Below are positions 37,343-47,424 of a stretch of DNA of 64,000 bases, piece by piece. The translations under genes were made by a program, and so were the position numbers. Source of the stretch: Aliiglaciecola sp041538045 (GTDB lineage Bacteria; Pseudomonadota; Gammaproteobacteria; Enterobacterales; Alteromonadaceae). How positions within the stretch are numbered: position 1 is the stretch's first letter; every line of letters begins with the position of its first letter. The notes under the pieces were generated by a model. The model worked only from the letters and a program-made list of their open reading frames with translations. It did no database searches and was not told where the DNA came from. The stretch spans positions 59,751 through 123,750 of the forward strand of contig NZ_JBGOSE010000012.1 of NCBI RefSeq assembly GCF_041538045.1. Reading direction: 5' to 3'.

Positions 37343-39373
37343 TTACTCAGCAGTGACCTCGGTAAACACATAAGAATGCTGCATATCAATGAGTGTAAGA
37401 GTACGTTTACCTGAGTCAGTTTGGCCTATTACTAACTCCATTCCATACAAGATAGGATTTAACATCACTACAGACGTTGAACCATCTGAATTAGTTTTAG
37501 TGGTTAACGCAGTCGTCCAAACGCCGGGGTTGAAAATAGTTTCACCGTCAACGTTAGATATCCATACCTCACCTAACGTATCACTCTCATAATGCTTAGC
37601 TAAATTGGCTAAAATAGCCGCGTCAGCAGGCATATCAATTTCATCAAAACGGGACGCATGTACTTTTTGTTGTTCAAGTACATTAACTTCTACCTGTTCA
37701 CTCGCTTTGGGCGTGGCATCATACAATAACTCAATTAACTTGCGCTGAAATGCAGAGGCCAAATAATACCCTTCGTCAGAGTTGGTCAAAATAACCGCTG
37801 CTACATTAGCATTGGGTATCACAATAAATTGCGATTGATACCCAGCCAAACTACCACCGTGTTCGATGAACTCCACACCGGCAATTTTTCGTGTTGACAG
37901 CCCCATGCCATAATACTCATCTTTACCAGAAGACACGCCAGGTACCCGTCTTTCCAATAAGGGCGTTTCTGCAAACAGTCGTTTTCCGTCAGGGCTAACA
38001 CCTACCCTTAACTCGTTGATGAGGTACTTGAGCATATCGGAAGAAGTAGAAAACGCGCCACCAGAAGGACGATAAGGTACAAGCGTTAGGTTAAACCCCT
38101 CAGTTGCGGTCTGTTCAACTTCCACAGACTTAAATTCAATACCGATAGCATAAGGTTTGGCAACATTGTCCGCTAAGGCCTTTTCAAAAGAAAAAGTGGT
38201 ACTCTTCATTTGCAAAGGATCAAAGATAAATTCTTGCATAGCTTTATCGTAAGCGGCCCCCAACTCCATGTCGGGGTAGAGAATATGACCGGCAATAAGC
38301 CCCGCCACTGCAGGCATTTGATTGTTGTATTGGTATAACTCACCAAAATCACTGGTAGGCTCTACGTTGGCTAAATCTTCAACGGCCATTACGCTTGGCG
38401 CATCGGGTCCGCTATTAAATACCCATGTCATATCTTTACGAGGTAATCCTGTGCAAGCACAGACTAGATGACGAATAAGCACTTTATCTGTGGTTTCTTG
38501 GCTACCTAATTTAAATTCAGGATAGTGATCAGTGACTTTATCATTCCAGTCAAGCTTGCCCATTTCAACTAGCTTAGCCAGCAGCAGGGTTGTCATGCCT
38601 TTGGTATTTGAGGCCACGGCAAATAACGTGTCTTTATCAACAGGCTCATTAGTCTGGATATTTTTAACCCCTACCCCACCTTCATACACCACCTTACCGT
38701 TTTGATAAATGGCGATGCCAGCGCCTGGTACCTGTAACTTTTTGGCCGACTCATCGACGAAACTCAGCAACGCCTCGACTTTTGGGGCATCCAATTGATG
38801 TGCAATATTGCCTGACACATCTTCAACCTCAAAGCCTTGCAATGTATAACTGCTTTTTAGTGAACTTAACTGCGAACTGCGTTTTCCTAATACAGCCAAA
38901 CTAGAATCAACTAATACAATATGCCAGTCACTGTCTTTACGCAGTACTAGAGCAAAAAAAGCCCGCTCTTCGGATATAACACTTTCATATTCAATAAAGG
39001 TTTGCTGTTGCCAACCATTTTTCGCCACCTCGTCGTTAATAAAACGCACTTCACGGGCAAAGTCGGGAGAGACTTTGTGCCAAGCTTGCAAGGCAGCCTG
39101 CGCAGCATCGTTGGCACCTTTAACCACAGTAATTACCATGAAGCTATCATCTTCAGGTGCAGTGTATTTAATTAACTCAGTGCCTTTGTCTTCAGTCCAA
39201 TTTTCCGGTGCATCATAGGTTGCCCCTAACCAATCATCAGAGAGTTGACTTGCCCCATCCAAACCCGACAATTCAGGATCAGCAGGTGGTTCAATATTGG
39301 AAGTGTCGCTAGTACAAGCGTTTAGAAACAAAAACAGTGAAAAAATAACCGAGCAGCAATGAAGTTTACGCAT
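37343..39373 (-). CDS. class C beta-lactamase-like serine hydrolase lipoprotein
   Basis: A 676-residue exported lipoprotein (lipobox LNAC, Cys20). The first about 190 residues form a domain of unknown function with a mixed alpha/beta pattern. A beta-lactamase/transpeptidase-like (Pfam Beta-lactamase) domain spans about 200-540, with the catalytic Ser255-N-T-Lys258 and a YNN-type tyrosine motif (YQYNNQ). An extra C-terminal beta domain of about 560-676 resembles DUF3471. Such proteins are usually esterases or D-aminopeptidases rather than true beta-lactamases. It is monocistronic, with a hairpin downstream. Confidence 0.87.
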   Translation of the reverse strand: MRKLHCCSVIFSLFLFLNACTSDTSNIEPPADPELSGLDGASQLSDDWLGATYDAPENWTEDKGTELIKYTAPEDDSFMVITVVKGANDAAQAALQAWHKVSPDFAREVRFINDEVAKNGWQQQTFIEYESVISEERAFFALVLRKDSDWHIVLVDSSLAVLGKRSSQLSSLKSSYTLQGFEVEDVSGNIAHQLDAPKVEALLSFVDESAKKLQVPGAGIAIYQNGKVVYEGGVGVKNIQTNEPVDKDTLFAVASNTKGMTTLLLAKLVEMGKLDWNDKVTDHYPEFKLGSQETTDKVLIRHLVCACTGLPRKDMTWVFNSGPDAPSVMAVEDLANVEPTSDFGELYQYNNQMPAVAGLIAGHILYPDMELGAAYDKAMQEFIFDPLQMKSTTFSFEKALADNVAKPYAIGIEFKSVEVEQTATEGFNLTLVPYRPSGGAFSTSSDMLKYLINELRVGVSPDGKRLFAETPLLERRVPGVSSGKDEYYGMGLSTRKIAGVEFIEHGGSLAGYQSQFIVIPNANVAAVILTNSDEGYYLASAFQRKLIELLYDATPKASEQVEVNVLEQQKVHASRFDEIDMPADAAILANLAKHYESDTLGEVWISNVDGETIFNPGVWTTALTTKTNSDGSTSVVMLNPILYGMELVIGQTDSGKRTLTLIDMQHSYVFTEVTAE

Positions 39374-39598
39374 AACATCAGTCCTTTGATTTGATTAAAA
39401 AACAGACTACACCAGTAAGTGCGATTTGGAAAGTAAAAGGGAAGTTTAGGTTTATGAGCAATTCCTAACTGGGCAAAAAAAGCCTATTCGTCATAATCCT
39501 AAATTATGAAAATCCGTCATTAGTTATCATATTAGAAACGTAACTTCGCCGCAAAATAATCTATAGTTTAGGCTGTCTATTCAAGCTATGGATTGCAT

Positions 39599-40399
39599 AT
39601 GAGTCGCAAAGAGCCTTCACTTCTGGTCATTTTTTCTTATCTCCCCTGGTGGGCTAGTGTGACCGCGGGTGTATTGGTTTATGTCTCATTAGCTTATGTA
39701 TTTCCTGCACTGATTATCGAAAACCCAATTATTTCGATGATGATTATGGCAGGCCAGAATGTAGCGTGGGTTTTTGCTTTGATGTTTACTCTCCCCGCAG
39801 TATCTTCGATATTTAAACATAAAAAACGACAGCAATTATTACAACACCAACAAGGAATAGACACTCTGCGTGAAATCTCATGGAGTGATTTTGAAGTGCT
39901 AGTAGGAGAAGCATTTCGTCGCAAAGGTTTCTCAGTTCAAGAAAATATGAATGGTGGTGCTGACGGTGGCGTAGATTTAAGAATTTCAAAAGACGGGAAA
40001 TTACATTTAGTCCAATGCAAACATTGGCGTTCTTCCAAGGTAGGCGTTTCCATCGTACGAGAAATGTTTGGCGTACTAACGGCATCAAAAGCCCAGAGTG
40101 TTTACCTAGTGACTTCGGGGGAGTTTACCAATGAGGCGATTAAGTTTGCTAATAACCTTCCCATTACACTTATCAATGGCCAAGCTCTACTTGCTTTAAT
40201 CAATGAAATAAAAACAACGGTTAACCCAATTCAAGTCAGCCACAACACAATAAAAGAGCATACGCATAACTCCGAAAAGATCTGTCCAAAATGTCAATCT
40301 CAACTGGTCAAACGAACTGCCAAAAAAGGCAAATATATGGGTAAAGAATTTCTAGGATGCGTAAGTTTTCCGCGCTGTCGTTATACCGAACAGCTCTAA
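39599..40399 (+). CDS. membrane-anchored Mrr-type restriction endonuclease with zinc ribbon
   Basis: A predicted PD-(D/E)xK nuclease of the Mrr_cat family. Two membrane helices (about 10-38 and 43-70) precede the nuclease domain (about 92-207). The catalytic core is Asp126 in GGADGGVDL and Gln139-x-Lys141 in LVQCKHW. The C-terminus carries a topoisomerase-type C4 zinc ribbon (Cys229, 232, 254, 260). The ATG at 39599 is preferred to a TTG at 39593. Mrr-type enzymes cut modified foreign DNA; membrane tethering suggests action at the site of DNA entry, which is inference. The next gene, with cold-shock and Excalibur domains, starts 30 bp later. Confidence 0.85.
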   Translation: MSRKEPSLLVIFSYLPWWASVTAGVLVYVSLAYVFPALIIENPIISMMIMAGQNVAWVFALMFTLPAVSSIFKHKKRQQLLQHQQGIDTLREISWSDFEVLVGEAFRRKGFSVQENMNGGADGGVDLRISKDGKLHLVQCKHWRSSKVGVSIVREMFGVLTASKAQSVYLVTSGEFTNEAIKFANNLPITLINGQALLALINEIKTTVNPIQVSHNTIKEHTHNSEKICPKCQSQLVKRTAKKGKYMGKEFLGCVSFPRCRYTEQL

Positions 40400-40428
40400 A
40401 ACCTTTAAAAATCGAAACAAGGAACGTT

Positions 40429-40956
40429 ATGTACCGAGGTAAACTAACAAATTGGAATGATGATAAAGGCTTTGGCTTTATTAAAGCTGATGGCTTAACA
40501 AGAGATACCTTCATCCATATCTCAGAATTAAAGCACATGAGTCGCAAACCAAGAATGGGTGACTACATTAACTTTGAAATAGCTAATACCAACGGCAAAA
40601 GTCGAGCGATAAAAGCAAGTATTGAAGGCGTGGGTGCTATTCCAAAACCAAGTTTCAAACGAAACAATAAAAAACAATTCAAGTTGCGATTTTCTTACAT
40701 TTTGATTCTGATAAGTTTTGGAATACTAGCCATTAAACACTTTCAAGAACCCGCTAAAAGCACTTCACAATCCACCATTATTTCATGGCCCACATTTACA
40801 GAAACAGAGAGTAAGCAAAACTTTTCATGTGACGGCAGACAGCATTGCAGCCAAATGACATCAAGGGCCGAAGCAGAGTACTTCCTAAGAAATTGTCCCA
40901 ATACCAAAATGGATGGAGATAGAGATGGAATACCTTGTGAAAGGCAGAGGTTTTGA
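40429..40956 (+). CDS. cold-shock domain / TM / Excalibur domain protein
   Basis: A 175-residue protein with an unusual layout. An N-terminal cold-shock nucleic-acid-binding domain (1-66) has RNP1-like KGFGFI and RNP2-like TFIHIS. One membrane helix follows (about 88-103). At the far side lies an Excalibur calcium-binding motif (133-170) with CDGRQHC and DGDRDGIPC. The ATG at 40429 with AAGGAA upstream is chosen over an earlier in-frame ATG at 40357 that would overlap the Mrr gene. It probably forms a two-gene unit with the nuclease. Excalibur motifs occur in extracellular nucleases, so a role in handling incoming nucleic acid is possible but unproven. Confidence 0.8.
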   Translation: MYRGKLTNWNDDKGFGFIKADGLTRDTFIHISELKHMSRKPRMGDYINFEIANTNGKSRAIKASIEGVGAIPKPSFKRNNKKQFKLRFSYILILISFGILAIKHFQEPAKSTSQSTIISWPTFTETESKQNFSCDGRQHCSQMTSRAEAEYFLRNCPNTKMDGDRDGIPCERQRF

Positions 40957-41036
40957 TCTGTTTGATACATAATCATCGCCTTCGAAAGTATAAATTGGTT
41001 GGAGCAACATACCCCAACAACGATCAAATAATATAA

Positions 41037-42800
41037 TTACCACTCATTTAGTTGCTGCATATCTTTTAGTCGTCCACGTTGCAGCAATAGAGCGTCAAAC
41101 AAATCATCTATTGAGTCATTGTGAGGTGTGAGCCCTGGCAATGCGATATTCGCCTCGGCAAAAAAACGTTGTTTTTGATTTGCAACTTCATCTTCTAACC
41201 AAGCCGATAGCCACCAATCCTGCATTCGTTCTTTCGCTTCCTTTAGCTTAAGCTCAGAAGGCAAACGATCTCGTTTGTTGTTATTGACTTTGTGGTCACT
41301 TGGGACCAAATTCCAAAGATCATTATTTGGCCAACGAGAAAAAGGCATACTGTGATCAATGTCGTATTCTTGATTTAACCGTTTTGCAGACCAGACGCAT
41401 TGCATCGATTGGGACTTTGATAAAACCTCAAAACGATTACGAACTTCAGATGTGGTTCGCTGAGGATCTAACCATTTGAGTGCTTGATAAAGGTAAACTT
41501 GTTTTTCGGGTGTCGCATAAGCTGCATTTCCCTTGTAGACGGCCATTGTTTTAACCCACTCATTGACCAAAACGGGCTCAATCCAACAAGCATAACGGCT
41601 TAACGCCAGCCAAGTGGTTTCAGGCAAAGAAAACTCGCCCCATTTTTGTAAGGTCGGTAAATCTAGGAAGATACTATCTCTTGCCCTCACAGATTTAGTT
41701 GCCGCTTCGAAAACCTGTGTTTTTTGATTTGGGAGAGTAATGTACTGACAAGGCATTTCTTTGATATTTTTAGCGCTAGCGCTAATGGTTTTATGCAGAG
41801 CAATGGCGTCTTCACCAGTAAATAAGTTTCCAATTCGGTAATCTGATGCCGCCCGATGTTTTAATTTATGCCAACCGTCAGGTTTCATAAACCCCATATT
41901 AGGTTTAGCATTTGGCACTTGGAATAATTGATGATGATCGATTAAATCTTTGTATTGATGCATCCAATACAAAGCAACTAATCCTAAAGGCAAAATAACT
42001 CTATCGCCTGTGGCCAAAGACTCTCTGCGTATCACGGCACCAGGGTGACCATCTGCTATCCGTAACAAAACTCTAAGCAGTGCGAGCTTATGCGTAGCTG
42101 ACTTTCCATCGTTCACTGCCACATGACGAATAAATGGAAACGCACCTGTGCCGTCGTCTGGCAACTGCAAAATCACGGTTTGCCAATAAACGCCTTCTCG
42201 GCCGAGTTTATCGGCTTCATTTTGAGCTTCAAGTTTGGCAAACAAACCGTAGTCTTGTGCTAAATGTTCAACCTCTTCAACACTTACATCGAACATTTGC
42301 CGACTTTGCTGTTCTTCTTTTGTCATTCCAAGTTTGAGTGAAATAACAATTTTCCCACCGGGTTTAAGTAAGTTAGCTAATTTACGAATAGCTCTTGCTC
42401 GATGGCTAGGAGGGACATGCATCCAAACAGCACTGAGTAAAATCAAATCAAAATTAACTTCAAGCTTAGTGGTTTTTTCCAGTGCAGGTAACGAATCTTG
42501 TAGCCAATACACCTTCTTATGTTGCGTTGTTTCCTTACCTACCCGCAACATTTCAGCGGCGGGTTCAACAGCATAAATCTGGCAATGATTATCAGGTTTG
42601 AGTTTCTGTTCGGCTAGATCAGCAATATAACCAACATCCCTCCCCACTCCAGCTCCCACATCTAAAATAGATGGGTTAGTTTTTTGCTCAAACAAAGAAG
42701 TTAAATGATGCGCCCAATTGTTATGAACATCGAGAAAAGACAGTGACAAATACTGAGGGGCAATTTCTTCAATTTTGTTATTGTAGTAGTCGGAAGACAC
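41037..42800 (-). CDS. SAM methyltransferase-HNH endonuclease fusion (candidate defence protein)
   Basis: A 587-residue fusion. The N-terminal class I SAM-dependent methyltransferase domain (about 35-215) has motif I ILDVGAGVGRD and the late FDLILLSAVWMHVPP and LLKPGGKIVIS; it lacks the (D/N)PPY motif of DNA-adenine methyltransferases. A large middle region (about 220-460) is unassigned. The C-terminal HNH nuclease carries DIDHSMPFSRW (480-490), NDLWNLVP (493-500) and NNNKRD (506-511). The GTG start at 42800 has a strong AAGGA. The gene lies between an Mrr-type nuclease pair and a CRISPR array. Modification-dependent restriction or nuclease-based phage defence is plausible; the target is unknown. 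Confidence 0.8.
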   Translation of the reverse strand: MSSDYYNNKIEEIAPQYLSLSFLDVHNNWAHHLTSLFEQKTNPSILDVGAGVGRDVGYIADLAEQKLKPDNHCQIYAVEPAAEMLRVGKETTQHKKVYWLQDSLPALEKTTKLEVNFDLILLSAVWMHVPPSHRARAIRKLANLLKPGGKIVISLKLGMTKEEQQSRQMFDVSVEEVEHLAQDYGLFAKLEAQNEADKLGREGVYWQTVILQLPDDGTGAFPFIRHVAVNDGKSATHKLALLRVLLRIADGHPGAVIRRESLATGDRVILPLGLVALYWMHQYKDLIDHHQLFQVPNAKPNMGFMKPDGWHKLKHRAASDYRIGNLFTGEDAIALHKTISASAKNIKEMPCQYITLPNQKTQVFEAATKSVRARDSIFLDLPTLQKWGEFSLPETTWLALSRYACWIEPVLVNEWVKTMAVYKGNAAYATPEKQVYLYQALKWLDPQRTTSEVRNRFEVLSKSQSMQCVWSAKRLNQEYDIDHSMPFSRWPNNDLWNLVPSDHKVNNNKRDRLPSELKLKEAKERMQDWWLSAWLEDEVANQKQRFFAEANIALPGLTPHNDSIDDLFDALLLQRGRLKDMQQLNEW

Positions 42801-43005
42801 GATAATCCTTAGCCGAGTATTTATTCATTGTTCAACATATAAAAGACAATATAAATTTATATCATAACTTCATATTCGTAAGACAGCTAAAGATATTAGC
42901 TTGGAGAGCGTTTAGGAAATCAGACTATTGAAGAGTTATCATTAAGTTTAAATGAATCAGTCCTAATAGTAGCTTTTAATCACTTTAATTAGCCTTAACT
43001 TTGTG

Positions 43006-46000
43006 TTTTTAAGCTGCGTGTACGGCAGCAAACTTGTCTTTAAGCGCTTGCATCTTTTCTTTGATTTTCTAAGCTGCGTGTGCGGCAGCTAACTTTGTGT
43101 CTTGGCCTATGCGTCGTTTTTGCGCTTTCTAAGCTGCCTGTGCGGCAGCTAACATCTACAGATAACAGGCTTTAGCCATATGAAATTTCTAAGCTGCGTG
43201 TGCGGCAGCTAACGATTAGCTAAAGCGTATCAAGTTGAACAAGGTTTTCTAAGCTGCCTGTGCGGCAGCTAACAAACCCAAACGCTAAATTCCCCGTTCT
43301 TTATGTTTCTAAGCTGCCTGTGCGGCAGCTAACGTTTATCACTTCTGATACTGATGCGGTTATGTTTTCTAAGCTGCCTGTGCGGCAGCTAACTACTACC
43401 TTGGGCAATCAATACCAAGCTGACATTTCTAAGCTGCCTGTGCGGCAGCTAACACTGTAGGTGAGTTTGAGCGCGGCTTTGGAACTTTCTAAGCTGCCTG
43501 TGCGGCAGCTAACTGTCGTCTTTGTCTTTGACTTGAGCAACAAAATTTCTAAGCTGCCTGTGCGGCAGCTAACAGAAGCGCAGTTCAATCATTAATCTCT
43601 GGTTTTTTCTAAGCTGCCTGTGCGGCAGCTAACTACCAGTTCATTTTCAGCGCTGTTCAATCTAATTTCTAAGCTGCCTGTGCGGCAGCTAACCCCATAC
43701 GCTCGACTCTGCCGCCATCGTTTTATTTCTAAGCTGCCTGTGCGGCAGCTAACTTTTAGTTTCAAGCCAAGAAGAGACAGAAACTTTTCTAAGCTGCCTG
43801 TGCGGCAGCTAACGAGATGGTTGCATGTGGTCAACTTTGAAAACGTTTCTAAGCTGCCTGTGCGGCAGCTAACCTGCAAATCGCGCTCGTAGTCTTGCTC
43901 GTTTATTTCTAAGCTGCCTGTGCGGCAGCTAACAATTTTTAAGTATGAATAAACATCACAACACATTTCTAAGCTGCCTGTGCGGCAGCTAACATTCCAC
44001 AACAGCCCGTTTGCTTACACTAAATTTTCTAAGCTGCCTGTGCGGCAGCTAACTGATTGCACATGATTTATTAGAACATTCGAACTTTCTAAGCTGCCTG
44101 TGCGGCAGCTAACTTTTCCCCACCTTGGTTTGAATAGTTGACCAATTTCTAAGCTGCCTGTGCGGCAGCTAACGATATTAACCCTGATTGCGAAAAGCTT
44201 TGCAATTTCTAAGCTGCCTGTGCGGCAGCTAACGTGATATATCCCAATTCAAACTTGACAGTGACTTTCTAAGCTGCCTGTGCGGCAGCTAACGGATTGA
44301 TGAGCCTAGACGATTAAAGGGGAAGTTTCTAAGCTGCCTGTGCGGCAGCTAACAATTAGGCTACCACAAAAAGCCGAAGGTTAAGTTTCTAAGCTGCCTG
44401 TGCGGCAGCTAACCAATTATAGCTGATAAGGATTTTCATGTGTTTTTTCTAAGCTGCCTGTGCGGCAGCTAACTCACCTCTGGCCTCTGCCTCTTTTATG
44501 TATGCTTTCTAAGCTGCCTGTGCGGCAGCTAACTGATTCGTCCGGTGTGTTTGCTTGTTCTGTTATTTCTAAGCTGCCTGTGCGGCAGCTAACTAAGCGA
44601 CGCGTGCGATATACGCGACGAGAGCTTTCTAAGCAGCCTGTGCGGCAGCTAACATTCCTAACGATTAATGATTTGTCGTCGGGATTTTCTAAGCTGCCTG
44701 TGCGGCAGCTAACTTTATCTAAATTAATTAAAATAATATTATTTATTTCTAAGCTGCCTGTGCGGCAGCTAACATGATCACTCAATAGATTTGACTTTCT
44801 ATACATTTCTAAGCTGCCTGTGCGGCAGCTAACGAAGTAATCAGCAAAACCCGACACAACAAGCGTTTCTAAGCTGCCTGTGCGGCAGCTAACACTCGGT
44901 TTCATCGGACAAGTTAACTACTTTTTTTCTAAGCTGCCTGTGCGGCAGCTAACGAGTTGGTTGACGGGGTATTTTGTGGGGTTGCTTTCTAAGCTGCCTG
45001 TGCGGCAGCTAACACATCTCAAACACTGACACAGCACTAATACTATTTCTAAGCTGCCTGTGCGGCAGCTAACTCACTATCTGAGTCGGGTTTGAATCTC
45101 ATAGTTTTCTAAGCTGCCTGTGCGGCAGCTAACTTGTTAGAGCAAGTTAACCAAATGATAAAGGTTTTCTAAGCTGCCTGTGCGGCAGCTAACGTAGCAA
45201 CTGCAACGCTAGGTGTTGATTTGTCTTTCTAAGCTGCCTGTGCGGCAGCTAACCATCTAAGCGGGGTTAAACGAAAAATAGTAGGTTTCTAAGCTGCCTG
45301 TGCGGCAGCTAACGTCTAGCTGAAATTGATCTACCTGCATCATCTTTTCTAAGCTGCCTGTGCGGCAGCTAACATATGGTCGCGCACTAAATCCGCTGGT
45401 CTACTTTTCTAAGCTGCCTGTGCGGCAGCTAACCTATAGATCTAACTTTCTACACGGGGCATAATTTTCTAAGCTGCCTGTGCGGCAGCTAACTTAATTC
45501 CAAGTCCCGCTTGGTCGGTATGTCTTTTCTAAGCTGCCTGTGCGGCAGCTAACATATGGATTTGTCAGCATCTGGCATTGAAAACTTTCTAAGCTGCCTG
45601 TGCGGCAGCTAACAAAAGATGCTTAATGAAAGGCTTGATATGTTTTTTCTAAGCTGCCTGTGCGGCAGCTAACTACAGCTCGTTTAAAGGCTATATAGAT
45701 TTTAATTTCTAAGCTGCCTGTGCGGCAGCTAACATGACATGCTGATTATAGGGTTGCTTCCAAATTTTCTAAGCTGCCTGTGCGGCAGCTAACTTACTGG
45801 TAAGACCACTTAGTTTGAAAGTTGTTTTCTAAGCTGCCTGTGCGGCAGCTAACTCATCGACAATAAACGCATTGAATTACTTCAGTTTCTAAGCTGCCTG
45901 TGCGGCAGCTAACACGTTTATATCTGAGTTGGTTGATATTAAAGATTTCTAAGCTGCCTGTGCGGCAGCTAACTTCTAAAAGATTGGTGTACTGTGTGGA

Positions 46001-47294
46001 CTGAGTTTCTAAGCTGCCTGTGCGGCAGCTAACTACCCGTGACGGAAACTTGTATTTCTTGAGTTTTTCTAAGCTGCCTGTGCGGCAGCTAACTTGATGG
46101 TATGTTAGACGGACAAAGCGTTATTTTTCTAAGCTGCCTGTGCGGCAGCTAACGTATTGACGAGTTACAGTCCTGCAATTATGTGTTTCTAAGCTGCCTG
46201 TGCGGCAGCTAACACACATTAGCGAATAATGAAATGTGCGCTCTATTTCTAAGCTGCCTGTGCGGCAGCTAACCACTTGGGGGCGCAATGCTTAGCCCAG
46301 GAGCATTTCTAAGCTGCCTGTGCGGCAGCTAACGGCAAGAAAGGAAAAAGCCCCGCGATAAGCGATTTCTAAGCTGCCTGTGCGGCAGCTAACATGTCAA
46401 CAATTCCGCCACCTTTACCCGTGACTTTCTAAGCTGCCTGTGCGGCAGCTAACTATCTCCCAATGGTTTTCCGTCTGTTCTTTGTTTTCTAAGCTGCCTG
46501 TGCGGCAGCTAACAAAAGTTTTATTCATTGTGGTGTGTTGAGAACTTTCTAAGCTGCCTGTGCGGCAGCTAACATTTGAATTGTGGCCGTTGCTTTTTCG
46601 TTTTCGTTTCTAAGCTGCCTGTGCGGCAGCTAACTTCAACCCACATCAACATACAGATGTAAAGACTTTCTAAGCTGCCTGTGCGGCAGCTAACCAGGGT
46701 GTAACATTATTTGTTTTGCTCTTGGTTTTCTAAGCTGCCTGTGCGGCAGCTAACTACCGTTGCCACTCTTTTTAACATCTGCAACCTTTCTAAGCTGCCT
46801 GTGCGGCAGCTAACTTGTCATTAGTCCATCTCCAGTTGTAATCCTTTTTCTAAGCTGCCTGTGCGGCAGCTAACAGACCCTAGTTAAAAATGTGCTTGCG
46901 CGTAAGTTTCTAAGCTGCCTGTGCGGCAGCTAACCTTATCTGGACTCAGGCGCGACTAACTTAGACTTTCTAAGCTGCCTGTGCGGCAGCTAACACAGGT
47001 GGAAATTACGCAGCACTACATATCAATTTCTAAGCTGCCTGTGCGGCAGCTAACGTTCTAATTGCAAAACAAGCTCACTTGGGTAATTTCTAAGCTGCCT
47101 GTGCGGCAGCTAACTATCTGTTGTTTTGCAATATTGGGTTATAGAATTTCTAAGCTGCCTGTGCGGCAGCTAACAAGATTGAGTAAGATTATGGACGTTA
47201 CAGAGTTTTCTAAGCTGCCTGTGCGGCAGCTAACGATTGCCAGATGTGCGGATTACTTTTGATTTGTTTCTAAGCTGCCTGTGCGGCAGCTAAC
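43006..47294 (-). CRISPR. type I-F CRISPR array, 72 repeats and 71 spacers
   Basis: A 28-bp repeat recurs every 60 bp. In crRNA sense (minus strand) it begins GTTAGCTGCC, contains the palindromic CTGCCGCACAGGCAG stem that Cas6f cuts below, and ends CTTAGAAA; this is the I-F type. Seventy spacers are 32 bp and one (46574-46606) is 33 bp. The repeats at 43066 and 43186 each carry one change, that at 44626 one change, and the outermost at 43006 several, so 43006 is the old trailer end. New spacers enter at the 47294 side, next to the leader and cas6f. Open frames across the array are artefacts of the 60-bp period. Confidence 0.99.
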
Positions 47295-47424
47295 TATAGA
47301 ATAATAATGTAAAAATAAGTTACAACATGTAGTTAGGTAAAAATTTGAATTTTTACCTTCTATTTCACCACACTTTGTAACTTACTGATTTATTTTCAGT
47401 TTTTTAAAGAGCAAACTTTAATGG
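47295..47424 (-). promoter_or_regulatory. CRISPR leader with internal inverted repeat
   Basis: An AT-rich 130-bp stretch separates the cas6f stop from the newest repeat, the expected leader position for minus-strand transcription of the array. It contains a perfect inverted repeat, GGTAAAAATTTGAATTTTTACC (47336-47357) with arms of 8-10 bp. Shown in I-F systems, leaders bind IHF and guide Cas1-Cas2/3; the hairpin or palindrome here could be such a protein site or a terminator for the cas transcript. The exact promoter was not identified. Confidence 0.7.

Noticed and set aside
37343..39373. True beta-lactamase (antibiotic resistance) assignment for the SxxK hydrolase
   Set aside because: The large extra N- and C-terminal domains and the lipoprotein anchor fit the esterase/aminopeptidase branch; no resistance claim can be supported.
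43260..47262. Several open frames of 66-143 residues inside the CRISPR array with repeated SKLPVRQLT or VSCRTGSLE peptides
   Set aside because: The 60-bp repeat-spacer period is a multiple of three, so the repeat is read in the same frame each time; these are not genes.
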